NCBI RefSeq assembly: GCF_050030965.1
Contig: NZ_CP188297.1
Location: 2,418,001 to 2,482,000, forward strand
Direction of reading: 5' to 3'
Source: Glutamicibacter sp002979865
Lineage (GTDB): Bacteria > Actinomycetota > Actinomycetes > Actinomycetales > Micrococcaceae
Length of the DNA stretch: 64,000 nt
Made by a program: the position numbers and the translations under genes
Notes under the pieces: model-generated
Told to the model about the DNA's origin: nothing
Databases searched by the model: none
Seen by the model: the letters and a program-made list of their open reading frames with translations, nothing else
Shown here: positions 52,216 to 60,792 of the stretch, piece by piece
How positions within the stretch are numbered: the stretch's first letter is position 1
How the letters are laid out: each line of letters begins with the position of its first letter

Positions 52216-53472
52216 ATGAAGAACAAGAGCGTTGCTTCTCCAATCAGAGGACGAGTTGGAGCGCTGCTTGGCATCCTGCTGCTGGCACTGTCCCTGCGCG
52301 CCGCGGTGGTGTCAGTATCCCCATTGCTCTCCCGCATTGAAGCGGATATCGCGTTCACCGAGTTCACCACCGGCCTGCTGGCGATGCTCGCGCCCATTGC
52401 TTTCGCAGTCTTCGGCCTGCTCACTCCGCGGCTGATCAAGGCTTTCGGTCTGGAAAAAACCCTGATGATCTCGCTGGGCCTAGCCGTCATCGGCCAGGTA
52501 GCGCGGATCTTCATGCCCGAGGTCTACTCCTTCCTCGCCCTGTCCATCATCACCTTGGCCGGCTACGGCATGGGCAATGTGGTGCTGCCGCCATTGGTCA
52601 AGAAGTACTTCCCGGACCGTATCGGCATGGTCACCAGCGGCTATGTCACAATGCTGGCCATCGGCACCTGGATGGCCCCCCAGTTCTCTGTTCCACTGGC
52701 CAATCTCAGCGACTGGAAGATCTCCATTGGTTCCTGGGCCGCCCTGTCGGGCATCGTGCTGGTGCCATGGCTGGTGCAGCTGGTTGCCGACCGCGGGACA
52801 CAACGCCCGGATAATCCCGTCCACGCCAGCGGGCATCCGCAGCCTATCGCCAAGATCAACCCCTGGAAGTCCAAAGTGGCTTGGGGCCTGGCAATTTTCC
52901 TGGCCGGCAACTCGGCGCAGACCTACGTCTACTTCACCTGGCTTCCGCCCTACCTGCAGAACCGCGGCCTCGACGAAATGGCAGCAGGCAACATGCTGGC
53001 GCTCTTCGCGATCCTCGGCCTGCCGGTCAGCCTGCTGGTTCCGCTCTGGGTGCCTCGGCTGAAGCACCCGATCATTGCAGTCCTGGTCTTCACCTCGTGC
53101 TGGATTGCCGGGCACCTTGGCATCTACCTGTCGCCAACGCAGAACACTGCGTTGTGGATCTGCCTGGCCGGCCTCGGGCAGGGCACCTTCGCCATTGCGC
53201 TGCTGATGATGAACCTGCGCTCGCGCACAACCTACGGTTCAGGCGTGCTTTCGGGCTTCGCCCAGGGCCTTGGCTATGCCGGTGCCGCGGTGGTTCCCAT
53301 GCTCTTCGGCGTGGTGCAGAAAGCCACCGATTCATGGGGCGCGGCCTTCTCGATGCTCGGCGGCTGCGTCATCGTGATGCTGGTCGGCGCGATCATCATC
53401 AATCCGCCGCGCACCATCGAAGATGATTCGCCAGGCACCGAGGACCTGGGCAAGCTCGAGCGCATCGACTAG
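52216..53472 (+). CDS. MFS transporter, CynX/NimT type
   Basis: A 418-residue, 12-segment major facilitator like CynX (cyanate) or NimT (2-nitroimidazole). The start RGRVGALLGILLLALSLRAAVVSVSPLL, with its Arg in segment 1, and VLPPLVKKYFPDRIGMVTSGY are typical. It may expel nitroaromatics or carry small anions. It follows the TetR gene by 17 bases, so it may be under the same repressor. The TAG stop shares CTAG with the stop of the convergent TRIC-like gene. Confidence 0.84.
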   Translation: MKNKSVASPIRGRVGALLGILLLALSLRAAVVSVSPLLSRIEADIAFTEFTTGLLAMLAPIAFAVFGLLTPRLIKAFGLEKTLMISLGLAVIGQVARIFMPEVYSFLALSIITLAGYGMGNVVLPPLVKKYFPDRIGMVTSGYVTMLAIGTWMAPQFSVPLANLSDWKISIGSWAALSGIVLVPWLVQLVADRGTQRPDNPVHASGHPQPIAKINPWKSKVAWGLAIFLAGNSAQTYVYFTWLPPYLQNRGLDEMAAGNMLALFAILGLPVSLLVPLWVPRLKHPIIAVLVFTSCWIAGHLGIYLSPTQNTALWICLAGLGQGTFAIALLMMNLRSRTTYGSGVLSGFAQGLGYAGAAVVPMLFGVVQKATDSWGAAFSMLGGCVIVMLVGAIIINPPRTIEDDSPGTEDLGKLERID

Positions 53473-54125
53473 AAGTGGCGCTGCGGACCTTCGCTGGACG
53501 GTGGCGTGGGGCGGGAGCGATGCCAATGGCCCGCGGCCAACGGGACCGACCAGCCGAAGCGGATGGAAGCCACGCGGATGGCAAAAGCCAAGGCGGCAAT
53601 GCCGGCGCCCACCGGAACGTTCATCAGCCCCAGATGCCAGGCCACGGCGGTGAGCGCGGCACCCACCATGGCGGCCAACGCGTAGATATCGCGCGGGTTG
53701 AACAAATCAGGGGTGACGTTGGAAATGACATCGCGCATCAAGCCGCCGCCTACGCTGGTGATGACACCAAGCAGGACCGCGGTGACCGGATTGAAGTCGT
53801 GTTCCAGGGCCTTGAGCGTACCGGTGACGCAGAACAGGCCCAGGCCTGCCGCGTCGAATAGCTGGACCAGGCGGTGCAGCTTCTGCACCGCGGGGGTAAA
53901 CGCGTAGACGCACAGCGCGGCGAGCACCGGAGGCACAAAGTAGACCGGATGCGCGAAAGTCGCCGGGGATTGATTGAGAATTAAATCCCGCACCACTCCG
54001 CCGCCCAGTCCGCAGACCCCGCCGAGGAAGGCCGAACCGAGCAGATCGAAGCCACGGCGCGCGGCCATCAATGAACCCGCGACGGCGAAGAAGAAAATGC
54101 CAATGAGCTCGATCAGGATGTACAT
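53469..54125 (-). CDS. TRIC-like / UPF0126 membrane protein
   Basis: A 218-residue trimeric-intracellular-cation-channel-like protein with seven segments in two repeats. Each repeat carries the glycine-rich motif and RD: GGVCGLGGGVVRDLIL and GVITSVGGGLMRDVIS. Prokaryotic TRIC proteins conduct K+ and Na+. ATG 54125 (MYILIELIG) is chosen over 54146, which adds an uncharacteristic stretch. The C-terminus after about 195 is polar and Pro-rich. It overlaps the end of the convergent CynX-type gene by four bases. Confidence 0.85.
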   Translation of the reverse strand: MYILIELIGIFFFAVAGSLMAARRGFDLLGSAFLGGVCGLGGGVVRDLILNQSPATFAHPVYFVPPVLAALCVYAFTPAVQKLHRLVQLFDAAGLGLFCVTGTLKALEHDFNPVTAVLLGVITSVGGGLMRDVISNVTPDLFNPRDIYALAAMVGAALTAVAWHLGLMNVPVGAGIAALAFAIRVASIRFGWSVPLAAGHWHRSRPTPPSSEGPQRHF

Positions 54126-54184
54126 TCCGGGCCTTTTGCAGGTCAATCAGTGGGTCAAGGCTCAATTATTGCTCACCGGCGATC

Positions 54185-54724
54185 TCAGCCAAGAATCTTG
54201 GCGAGCTTGACCAAGGTGTTGTGGTTACGGGTCGTCACAATGCGTTGCTTTGCCTGTGCGGCCATGAGCTTCCCGATGGGATTCGCGGTGCTTTCGCCCT
54301 TGGGGACAATCCACGCTACGGCACGGCCCTGGACCAGATAGGCTCCTGGCCCAGCGAGTCCCTGGATAGCGGCGCCCACCGCTTGGGCATCCTCAGCCGA
54401 TTCGCAGAGCGTGAAGTAGCCATGGTGTTCGCTGGCCGGATCAGGCAAGGGCAGCGGGAAGGGCTGGGACAGCTGCTGGATTTCCGCGACGGTGCAGACA
54501 AGCGTGGGAATCGGCCGCTGGTAGTGCCCGGCCAGAACCGCATTGCAGTGCTCCTGGACTTCCAACGGATCAGAACTGGATGCGCTGAGCACCGCATTGC
54601 CGCTGGCCAAAAGGGTTTTCACGTCGGTGAAACCAGCAGCGAGAAGCAGCTGGGCCAGGTCCTTCATCAGGACCTTGACCCCACCGACATTCACCCCGCG
54701 CAGGAATACGGCGTATCTAGTCAT
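54185..54724 (-). CDS. DUF1697 family protein
   Basis: A 179-residue protein with the DUF1697 hallmarks: N-terminal YAVFLRGVNVGG, then LLLAAGFTDVKTLLASGNAV, and a C-terminal RNHNTLVKLAKIL. The family is cytosolic and of unknown function. ATG 54724 lies six bases behind a -10-like TTGGAT and lacks a ribosome site, so the mRNA may be leaderless. The gene is divergent from the S9 peptidase gene, with a 75-base gap that holds an inverted repeat. Confidence 0.85.
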   Translation of the reverse strand: MTRYAVFLRGVNVGGVKVLMKDLAQLLLAAGFTDVKTLLASGNAVLSASSSDPLEVQEHCNAVLAGHYQRPIPTLVCTVAEIQQLSQPFPLPLPDPASEHHGYFTLCESAEDAQAVGAAIQGLAGPGAYLVQGRAVAWIVPKGESTANPIGKLMAAQAKQRIVTTRNHNTLVKLAKILG

Positions 54725-54726
54725 GG

Positions 54727-54751
54727 ATCAATCCAAGCGCATCGGATTGAT
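54727..54751. promoter_or_regulatory. inverted repeat in the DUF1697 / S9 divergent gap
   Basis: ATCAATCC (54727-54734) and GGATTGAT (54744-54751), nine bases apart, lie directly before the DUF1697 gene and overlap its -10-like TTGGAT (54736-54731). Candidate operator. Confidence 0.4.
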
Positions 54752-54786
54752 GCTTGTCGAGGGTCGTTATGAGTCATAAAGATCGC

Positions 54787-54792
54787 TAGGAT
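54787..54792 (+). promoter_or_regulatory. -10 box of a probable leaderless S9 peptidase mRNA
   Basis: TAGGAT lies seven bases before ATG 54800, with no ribosome site. No clear -35 is seen. Confidence 0.45.
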
Positions 54793-54799
54793 CAAGAAT

Positions 54800-56749
54800 A
54801 TGCCTACGCACTTACCCTTTGGATCATGGCCATCATCGATTTCCGCGCATGACGTCGCTGCCGGAACCAAGCCGCTGGGCGGAGCCTGCTTCTTCTCGGA
54901 CAAGCTCATTGTCCAGGAAGGCCGTCCTGCCGAAGGCGGGCGCGTCACGCTCATGGAATACGGCACCGACGGCACCGCCGGTGCAGAGCTCATCCAGGCA
55001 CCATTCAACGTGCGCTCCCGGGTCCACGAATACGGTGGCTCCAGCTGGATGCTCATCGAGGGCGGCACTCCGGCCATTGTTTTTGCGAACTTCGCTGACC
55101 AGCGGGTTTACCGGCAAACCGTCGGGGAGCACGATGCCGCGGCCCTGACCCCCGCCAGCGTAGCCGACGCAGACCCGCAGCTGCGCTTCGCCGAATTCAC
55201 CCCTGGTCCAGAAGGCAGCATCCTGGCCATCATGGAGGACCTGCGGGCAGAGCCGGTACGCCACATCGTGCAAATCCCCCTGGACGGCAGCGCAGCCGAG
55301 GACCCGGGCAAGATCCGCATCCTCAGCGCCCCGGCGCGATTCGTTGCAGCGCCACGGCTGAACCCCGCGGGAACCCGGCTGTCTTGGATCAGCTGGGAAC
55401 ATCCGAATATGCCGTGGGACTCCACCGAGCTGCACCTGGCTGACTTCACCGAAGAAGGCGTACTGGAGGACACCGTCATTGCCGGTGGAGCAGAAGTCTC
55501 GGTCATGCAGCCGGAATGGCTCGATGATGACCAGTTGGCTTTCATCTCCGATGCCAGTGGCTGGTGGAACCCCTACCTCTACCAGGACAGCTCGGCACGC
55601 ACCACCCGGCTGGTTGACCGTGCCGCAGAATTCGCCGGCCCGCTCTGGCAGGTGGGCACGCGATGGTACCTGGCAGAAAGCGCCCGCACCCTGCTGTGCT
55701 CCTACGGCACCGGCACCACCAAGCTGGCACGCTTGCACGCGGACACCGGGGGATTGGAAGACCTCGCGCTGCCATTCACCGGCATCCGCCCGTTCGCGCT
55801 GCGTGACGGGTGGCTGCTCGCCGGCACGTCCTCGATGACCCAGGGCGAAGAAATTACCTTGATCAACCTCGACACCTTGGAACACCACCCGGTGACCCGT
55901 GCGATTGCGCAGCTGCCGGATCCAGCGGTGCTTCCGGAGGTTGAAGAGTTCGAGTGCAAGAACCTCGCCGGCCAGTCCGTCCATGCGTTGCTCTACCGGC
56001 CTTCCCAGGAAGGCTACGCAGGAATGGAGGGCGAACTGCCGCCCTTCGTCACCTTCGTGCACGGCGGCCCGACCAGCCAGGCTTCCCCGACGCTTAGTGC
56101 CACGGTTGCCTATTACACCTCGCGCGGGATCGGGGTAGTCGACGTGAACTACGGCGGCTCCACCGGCTATGGCCGCGAGTACCGCAACCGCCTGCGCGGG
56201 GCCTGGGGCGTAGTCGATGTTGCCGATACCGTCGCGGTGGTCAACGCGCTGGTAGCGCAGGGCATTGCCGACCCCGCACGCATCGGCATCGAAGGCGGCA
56301 GCGCCGGCGGGTGGACCGTGCTGTGCGCGCTGACCTTCTCCAATGCCTTCACCGCGGGCATCAGCCGCTACGGTGTTTCGGATCTGGTGGGCCTGGTGCA
56401 GGACACCCACGACTTCGAATCGCAGTACATGTTCACGTTGGTCGGACCGTACCCGGAAGCTGCTGATCTGTACGAGAAGCGCGCGCCAATCAATCACGTG
56501 GCGAAGATTTCCTGCCCCGTATTGCTGTTGCAGGGGGATGAAGACAAGGTGGTGCCGCCGGCGCAGTCCCAGATCGTGGCGGACGCGCTGGCCGAACGCG
56601 GCATTGCCCATGCGTACATCCTCTTTGAAGGAGAACAGCACGGGTTCAGGAAGTCGGAGAACATCATCAAGGCGTTGGAAAGCTCATTGGCCTTCTACGC
56701 GCAGATCTTCGAATTCCAGTCGGACGTTCCGGCGATCGTGCTGTCCTAG
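54800..56749 (+). CDS. S9-family (prolyl-oligopeptidase-like) peptidase
   Basis: A 649-residue serine peptidase. An N-terminal beta-propeller region (about 1-400) is followed by an alpha/beta-hydrolase domain. Nucleophile motif GIEGGSAGGWTVL (about residue 500), acid in LQGDEDKVVPPAQ and His in FEGEQHGFRK. VTFVHGGPTSQ forms the oxyanion region. There is no signal peptide, so it degrades peptides in the cytosol. Dipeptidyl or acylaminoacyl activity is possible. Its TAG stop shares CTAG with the convergent S4 gene. Confidence 0.92.
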   Translation: MPTHLPFGSWPSSISAHDVAAGTKPLGGACFFSDKLIVQEGRPAEGGRVTLMEYGTDGTAGAELIQAPFNVRSRVHEYGGSSWMLIEGGTPAIVFANFADQRVYRQTVGEHDAAALTPASVADADPQLRFAEFTPGPEGSILAIMEDLRAEPVRHIVQIPLDGSAAEDPGKIRILSAPARFVAAPRLNPAGTRLSWISWEHPNMPWDSTELHLADFTEEGVLEDTVIAGGAEVSVMQPEWLDDDQLAFISDASGWWNPYLYQDSSARTTRLVDRAAEFAGPLWQVGTRWYLAESARTLLCSYGTGTTKLARLHADTGGLEDLALPFTGIRPFALRDGWLLAGTSSMTQGEEITLINLDTLEHHPVTRAIAQLPDPAVLPEVEEFECKNLAGQSVHALLYRPSQEGYAGMEGELPPFVTFVHGGPTSQASPTLSATVAYYTSRGIGVVDVNYGGSTGYGREYRNRLRGAWGVVDVADTVAVVNALVAQGIADPARIGIEGGSAGGWTVLCALTFSNAFTAGISRYGVSDLVGLVQDTHDFESQYMFTLVGPYPEAADLYEKRAPINHVAKISCPVLLLQGDEDKVVPPAQSQIVADALAERGIAHAYILFEGEQHGFRKSENIIKALESSLAFYAQIFEFQSDVPAIVLS

Positions 56750-57156
56750 GACAGATCAGGACCTGAGTCCGGGGCCTGCCAGGAATCCCGCAAGCGATCC
56801 ATTTCGCGGCGGTCCTTCTTGGTGGGCCGGCCGGCGCCGCGTTCGCGGATCGGTACCTGGGGAATGACCAGGCGTTCGCGCGGCGGGGTGTGGTCGATGT
56901 AGCATTTTGCGGCAACTGGCGCGCCGACGCGCTTGGAGATCAGCCCGCTGACTTCCAGCTCGCGGTCGAAACCGTCTTTGCGCACACGGATGCGATCACC
57001 GGAGACAACGGTTTGCGAAGCCTTCACCGGATCGCCGTTCAAGCGAACATGTCCGGCACGGCAAGCAGTGGTCGCGGACGAACGGGTCTTGTAGATGCGC
57101 ACTGACCACAGCCACGCATCGAGACGTACTTTGCCGCTTCTTGGAATTTCGACCAT
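56746..57156 (-). CDS. S4-domain RNA-binding protein (HslR-like)
   Basis: A 136-residue protein with an S4 RNA-binding domain at about 9-70 (VRLDAWLWSVRIYKTRSSAT, then GHVRLNGDPVKASQTVVSGD) and a basic C-terminal tail (GAGRPTKKDRREMDRLRDS). This is the HslR/Hsp15 layout; HslR binds 50S subunits carrying stalled peptidyl-tRNA. Its role here is inferred from family. GTG/ATG spacing is unremarkable. The stop overlaps the S9 peptidase stop at CTAG 56746-56749. Confidence 0.87.
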   Translation of the reverse strand: MVEIPRSGKVRLDAWLWSVRIYKTRSSATTACRAGHVRLNGDPVKASQTVVSGDRIRVRKDGFDRELEVSGLISKRVGAPVAAKCYIDHTPPRERLVIPQVPIRERGAGRPTKKDRREMDRLRDSWQAPDSGPDLS

Positions 57157-57199
57157 GGGAAAATTCTAGATCAGCAGATGGCTAGCGCCGCTGAAGCTG

Positions 57200-57547
57200 C
57201 TAAACCGTAGCCTCGTCGCAAATCCCGATCAGGCGCTGCTGCAGCGCTTCGGGTGCTTGGTCTCCTGAATTTGCGAGCTCCTGGAGCACATCGACCAAGT
57301 CTTGCGGCAGGCCACCGCCTTGGACCGACTTCACAATGGACGAGAGGACACGAAGTTCGCTAGCGTCAATGGTGCCGTCCTGGACCGGTGCGCAGGCCTG
57401 GCGCACGATTTCCTTGGACGCTGCATCGGTCAGCTGGTTAGCCGCGTCGGCCGCGGTGTCTTCAACAAATGCGCATCCGGTGCTCAATAGAGCCATACAC
57501 GAAATCGCAACGAGTGCTGTTGCCTTTCGAACTTTCTCAATCCCCAT
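57200..57547 (-). CDS. small hypothetical lipoprotein
   Basis: A 115-residue protein with a lipoprotein signal peptide: basic start MGIEKVRKA, hydrophobic core, and lipobox LSTG-Cys at residue 25. The mature part is short, acidic and helical, with two further cysteines (QACAPV and IGICDEATV) that may pair. No family recognised. ATG 57547 lies eight bases behind TATGAT, a plausible -10, with no ribosome site, so the mRNA may be nearly leaderless. It is divergent from tex. Confidence 0.7.
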   Translation of the reverse strand: MGIEKVRKATALVAISCMALLSTGCAFVEDTAADAANQLTDAASKEIVRQACAPVQDGTIDASELRVLSSIVKSVQGGGLPQDLVDVLQELANSGDQAPEALQQRLIGICDEATV

Positions 57548-57622
57548 AACAATAAATCATAGCCATGGAGATTGAGTTTCTGCTGAATGCCAACCGAGTC
57601 GATCATCTGAAGATCGGATGGC

Positions 57623-60055
57623 ATGATGCACAATGGATCGGTGACTAGCCAGCAGAAGAACACCGCAAATGACAGCGCAACGGGGCAGCAAATCATTGCC
57701 CAACTGGCCCGGGAACTCTCCGAGGAATCCGCGGTCGCCCCCTGGCAGATCAAGGCAGCGATCGAGCTCCTGGACTCCGGATCCACCGTTCCCTTTATTG
57801 CCCGTTATCGCAAAGAGGTTACCGGCATGCTCAGCGACAGCCAGCTGCGCCTGCTCGAAGAACGGTTGCGCTACCTGCGTGAATTGGAAGACCGCCGCGC
57901 AGCTGTACTGGAAGCCATCGCCGAAGCCGGCAAGCTGACCGACCAGCTTGCCGAGGCGATTCGCGCCGCCAGCACCAAGGCGGAACTCGAAGACCTGTAC
58001 CTGCCATTCAAATCCAAGCGCCGCACCAAGGCCCAGATTGCCCGCGAGGCTGGCCTGGAAGCCTTGGCCGATCTGCTGCTCGCGGACCCAATGACGGATC
58101 CGGTGCAGGCGGCTGCCGACTACCTGAACCCGGATGCAGGATTTGCCACCGACGCAGATGCGCTTTCCGGCGCGCGTTCCATCGTGACCGAGCGCGTATC
58201 CCAGGATGTCGTTCTCGCCGGTGAACTGCGCGAACGCCTGTGGAACACCGGCAAGATCGGTGCCAGCGTCGCCTCGGGCGCCACCGCAGAGGGCCAGGGA
58301 AAGTACTCCGATTATCTGGACTATGTGGCACCACTTGATCGCTTGCCATCGCACCGGGTCCTGGCACTGTTGCGCGGTGAACGCGAAGGCGTGCTGAATC
58401 TGCAGCTCGCTGAAGCTGATCCACGCGACGAACAGGCCTTGGACGAAGCGCGCAGCGCCTACGAGAACGCTATCGCCTCCTCCCTGGGGCTGAACGTTCC
58501 CACCGGTGCGCCGGCTGCCAAATGGATTGCGCAGACCGTGCGTTTGGCGTGGAAAGCCCGCCTGCTGACCCGCTTTGAATCCGACCTGCGCTCACGCCTG
58601 TTCGAAGCCGCTGAAGATGAATCGGTGAAGATTTTCGCGGCGAACTTGCGCGATGTGCTGCTGGCGGCGCCGGCCGGCAACAAGGCCGTGCTGGGCTTGG
58701 ACCCGGGCCTGCGCACCGGTGTGAAAGTTGCAGTGGTGGACCTGACCGGCCAATCGGTGGAAACGGCAACGATCTATCCCCATGCGCCAGCCAATAAATG
58801 GAATGAATCCATCGCGGTACTGGCCAAGCTAGCCCAGAAGCACGGCACCACGCTGATTGCGGTAGGCAACGGCACAGCGGGGCGCGAAACAGACCGTCTG
58901 GCTGCCGAGGTCATCAAGGTGCTTGGCGGCGCGGGCGTCAGCAAGGTCATCGTCTCGGAAGCCGGCGCTTCGGTCTACTCGGCCTCCGAACTGGCCAGCC
59001 AGGAACTGCCGGATATGGATGTGTCGCTGCGCGGCGCGGTATCGATCGCCCGCCGCTTGCAGGACCCGCTGGCCGAGCTGGTGAAGATCGATCCGAAGTC
59101 CATCGGCGTGGGCCAATACCAGCACGATGTCACTGCCTCGAAGCTGGACCGCGCGCTGGATGCGGTGGTCGAGGACTGCGTGAATGCCGTAGGCGTCGAC
59201 GTGAATACCGCATCCCCTGCCTTGCTGGCCCGGGTAGCCGGCGTGGGACCGCTGTTGAGCCGCAACATCGTGGATCACCGTAACGCCAACGGCCCTTTCG
59301 CTACCCGCAAGGATCTGCTGAAGGTACCGCGTTTGGGCGCCAAGGCCTTTGAACAGTGCGCGGGCTTCTTGCGCATTACCGGCGGCAAGGAGAAACTCGA
59401 TGCTTCCTCGGTGCACCCCGAAGCTTATGTTCTGGCCAAGACCCTGCAGAGCAGCGCGGAGGCGCAGGGCCGCCGGCTTGAAGAGCTGAACCCGCAGGAC
59501 TTCGCCACGGACCAGTTTGGCGAGCCAACCATTCGTGACGTGATTGCCGAGTTGCGCCGTCCTGCCCGCGACCCCCGTGGCGAATTCGTGACGGCCACGC
59601 TCAAGGAAGGCGTTGAGACCATCAAGGACGTCAAGCCGGGGATGATCATGGAAGGCACCGTCTCCAATGTTGCCGCCTTCGGTGCGTTCGTGGACCTGGG
59701 CGTCCACCAGGACGGCCTGATCCACGTCTCGGCCATGAGCAGCAAGTTCATTTCGGACCCTCGCGAAGTGGTCAGTTCCGGCCAGATTGTCAAGGTCAAG
59801 GTGCTGGAAGTGGATACCGTGCGCAAGCGCATTTCGCTGACTCTGCGACTTGATGACGAACTGCCTGCTGCTGGGGGAGAGGCGAAGGACTCCAGACCAG
59901 GCGAACGCAAGGGACCGGGAGCTGGTCGTTCGGCGCGCTCGGGCCAGAACCGCACTGGGCAGAACCGCAAAGCCGAGCCCGCGCAGGGCAAACCGGCTGC
60001 ACCGGGCAACACCGCGATGGCCGAGGCGCTGCGCAGAGCAGGACTGGGCAAGTAG
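57623..60055 (+). CDS. tex: Tex family RNA-binding transcription accessory protein
   Basis: An 810-residue protein with the full Tex layout: helical N-terminal domain (about 10-190), YqgF RNase-H-like domain (LGLDPGLRTGVKVAVVD, about 352-368), HhH motifs (DVNTASPALLARVAGVGPLL and onward) and a C-terminal S1 domain (GMIMEGTVSNVAAFGAFVDL, about 672-691). The tail is basic and disordered. Tex proteins act on transcription and stress resistance by binding RNA polymerase and nucleic acid. The start is uncertain: ATG 57623, ATG 57626 and GTG 57641 are all possible, with weak ribosome sites. It is a single gene. Confidence 0.93.
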   Translation: MMHNGSVTSQQKNTANDSATGQQIIAQLARELSEESAVAPWQIKAAIELLDSGSTVPFIARYRKEVTGMLSDSQLRLLEERLRYLRELEDRRAAVLEAIAEAGKLTDQLAEAIRAASTKAELEDLYLPFKSKRRTKAQIAREAGLEALADLLLADPMTDPVQAAADYLNPDAGFATDADALSGARSIVTERVSQDVVLAGELRERLWNTGKIGASVASGATAEGQGKYSDYLDYVAPLDRLPSHRVLALLRGEREGVLNLQLAEADPRDEQALDEARSAYENAIASSLGLNVPTGAPAAKWIAQTVRLAWKARLLTRFESDLRSRLFEAAEDESVKIFAANLRDVLLAAPAGNKAVLGLDPGLRTGVKVAVVDLTGQSVETATIYPHAPANKWNESIAVLAKLAQKHGTTLIAVGNGTAGRETDRLAAEVIKVLGGAGVSKVIVSEAGASVYSASELASQELPDMDVSLRGAVSIARRLQDPLAELVKIDPKSIGVGQYQHDVTASKLDRALDAVVEDCVNAVGVDVNTASPALLARVAGVGPLLSRNIVDHRNANGPFATRKDLLKVPRLGAKAFEQCAGFLRITGGKEKLDASSVHPEAYVLAKTLQSSAEAQGRRLEELNPQDFATDQFGEPTIRDVIAELRRPARDPRGEFVTATLKEGVETIKDVKPGMIMEGTVSNVAAFGAFVDLGVHQDGLIHVSAMSSKFISDPREVVSSGQIVKVKVLEVDTVRKRISLTLRLDDELPAAGGEAKDSRPGERKGPGAGRSARSGQNRTGQNRKAEPAQGKPAAPGNTAMAEALRRAGLGK

Positions 60056-60090
60056 GTTAGCATCGTATCGGCATGCCTAAGTTAGGTTAG
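60053..60090. promoter_or_regulatory. candidate DtxR/IdeR iron boxes upstream of ferritin
   Basis: TAGGTTAG occurs at 60053-60060 and again at 60083-60090, 30 bases (about three helical turns) apart. The second copy is part of TTAGGTTAG (60082-60090) and lies next to an inverted CCTAA-G-TTAGG (60076-60086). The known consensus is TTAGGTTAGGCTAACCTAA. Confidence 0.5.
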
Positions 60091-60109
60091 TATCGGCTAC
60101 ATTAACTCG

Positions 60110-60124
60110 ATCCCAACTTGGGAT
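60110..60124. repeat. inverted repeat between the iron-box motifs and the ferritin promoter
   Basis: ATCCCAA-C-TTGGGAT is a perfect 7+1+7 palindrome, too tight to fold as a hairpin, so it is more likely a protein-binding site. Confidence 0.4.
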
Positions 60125-60165
60125 GATTCCCTAATTCAGGTTTGACTAAGTGAGTCCGAACTTCG

Positions 60166-60194
60166 GTGACAAGGTGGCAAAACAGGTTTAGTCT
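60166..60194 (+). promoter_or_regulatory. leaderless promoter of ferritin
   Basis: -35 GTGACA (60166-60171), 17-base spacer, -10 TAGTCT (60189-60194), then six bases and ATG 60201. No ribosome site is present. Confidence 0.65.
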
Positions 60195-60200
60195 GATGAC

Positions 60201-60701
60201 ATGGAACTTACAGGAAAACTGGCAGAAGCCTTCAGCACCCAGGTAACTCTCGAACTAACCGCAGCAACGGTTTACCGTCAGCTGGCAGTTGAAATGGACG
60301 TATTGAGCCTTCCCGGCATTGCTGGCTGGTTCCGCGCCCAGGCCGGCGAGGAAATCGTGCACGCGGAAAAGTTCATGACCCACATGACCGACCGCTCGGC
60401 CCACCCGAAGATTGGCGAGCAGCCTGCCCCGACTGTGAATGTGAACAGCGTTGCAGATGCCTTCGCAGCTTCCTTGGCCCACGAGCAGAAGGTCTCCGGA
60501 GCGATTCGCGAGCTGTACCGTTTGGCGCAGACCGAGGGTGACATCGACTCCCTGCCGCTGCTGCACTGGTTCATCGATGAGCAGGTTGAAGAGGAAGCCA
60601 CCGTTGGTGAAATCCTGGATCGCGTCAGGATGATCGGCAACGATGGAAGCGGCCTGCTGCGACTGGATGCAGAGCTCGGCTCGCGTTCTTCCGCATCCTA
60701 A
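60201..60701 (+). CDS. ftn: ferritin
   Basis: A 166-residue non-haem ferritin. Ferroxidase ligands are visible: the first-helix Glu in TLELTAATVYRQL, the AGEEIVHAEKF pair of Glu and His (about 49-59) and the Gln/Glu in WFIDEQVEEEATVGEI. It oxidises and stores iron in a 24-subunit shell. The length is normal. The mRNA appears leaderless, and IdeR-like motifs lie about 75-110 bases before the -35, as for IdeR-activated bacterioferritin/ferritin genes in mycobacteria. A clean terminator follows. The symbol is by family. Confidence 0.92.
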   Translation: MELTGKLAEAFSTQVTLELTAATVYRQLAVEMDVLSLPGIAGWFRAQAGEEIVHAEKFMTHMTDRSAHPKIGEQPAPTVNVNSVADAFAASLAHEQKVSGAIRELYRLAQTEGDIDSLPLLHWFIDEQVEEEATVGEILDRVRMIGNDGSGLLRLDAELGSRSSAS

Positions 60702-60736
60702 GAGGCGGCGAAGCACGCATCTTCTAAAAATGGAAT

Positions 60737-60778
60737 AAACTTAGGGAAGCAACCGGTGGTTGCTTCCCTAAGTTTTTT
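60737..60778 (+). terminator. rho-independent terminator of ferritin
   Basis: A 17-base perfect stem (AACTTAGGGAAGCAACC at 60738-60754; right arm 60758-60774) with a GGT loop, followed by TTTT, and preceded by an A-run. An extra A-T pair extends the stem by one. Strong on the plus strand. Confidence 0.92.
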
Positions 60779-60792
60779 CATTTGAGGTGGTT

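Noticed and set aside
54833..56641. A 602-codon minus-strand frame opposite the S9 peptidase
   Set aside because: Antisense shadow; the peptidase has all catalytic motifs.
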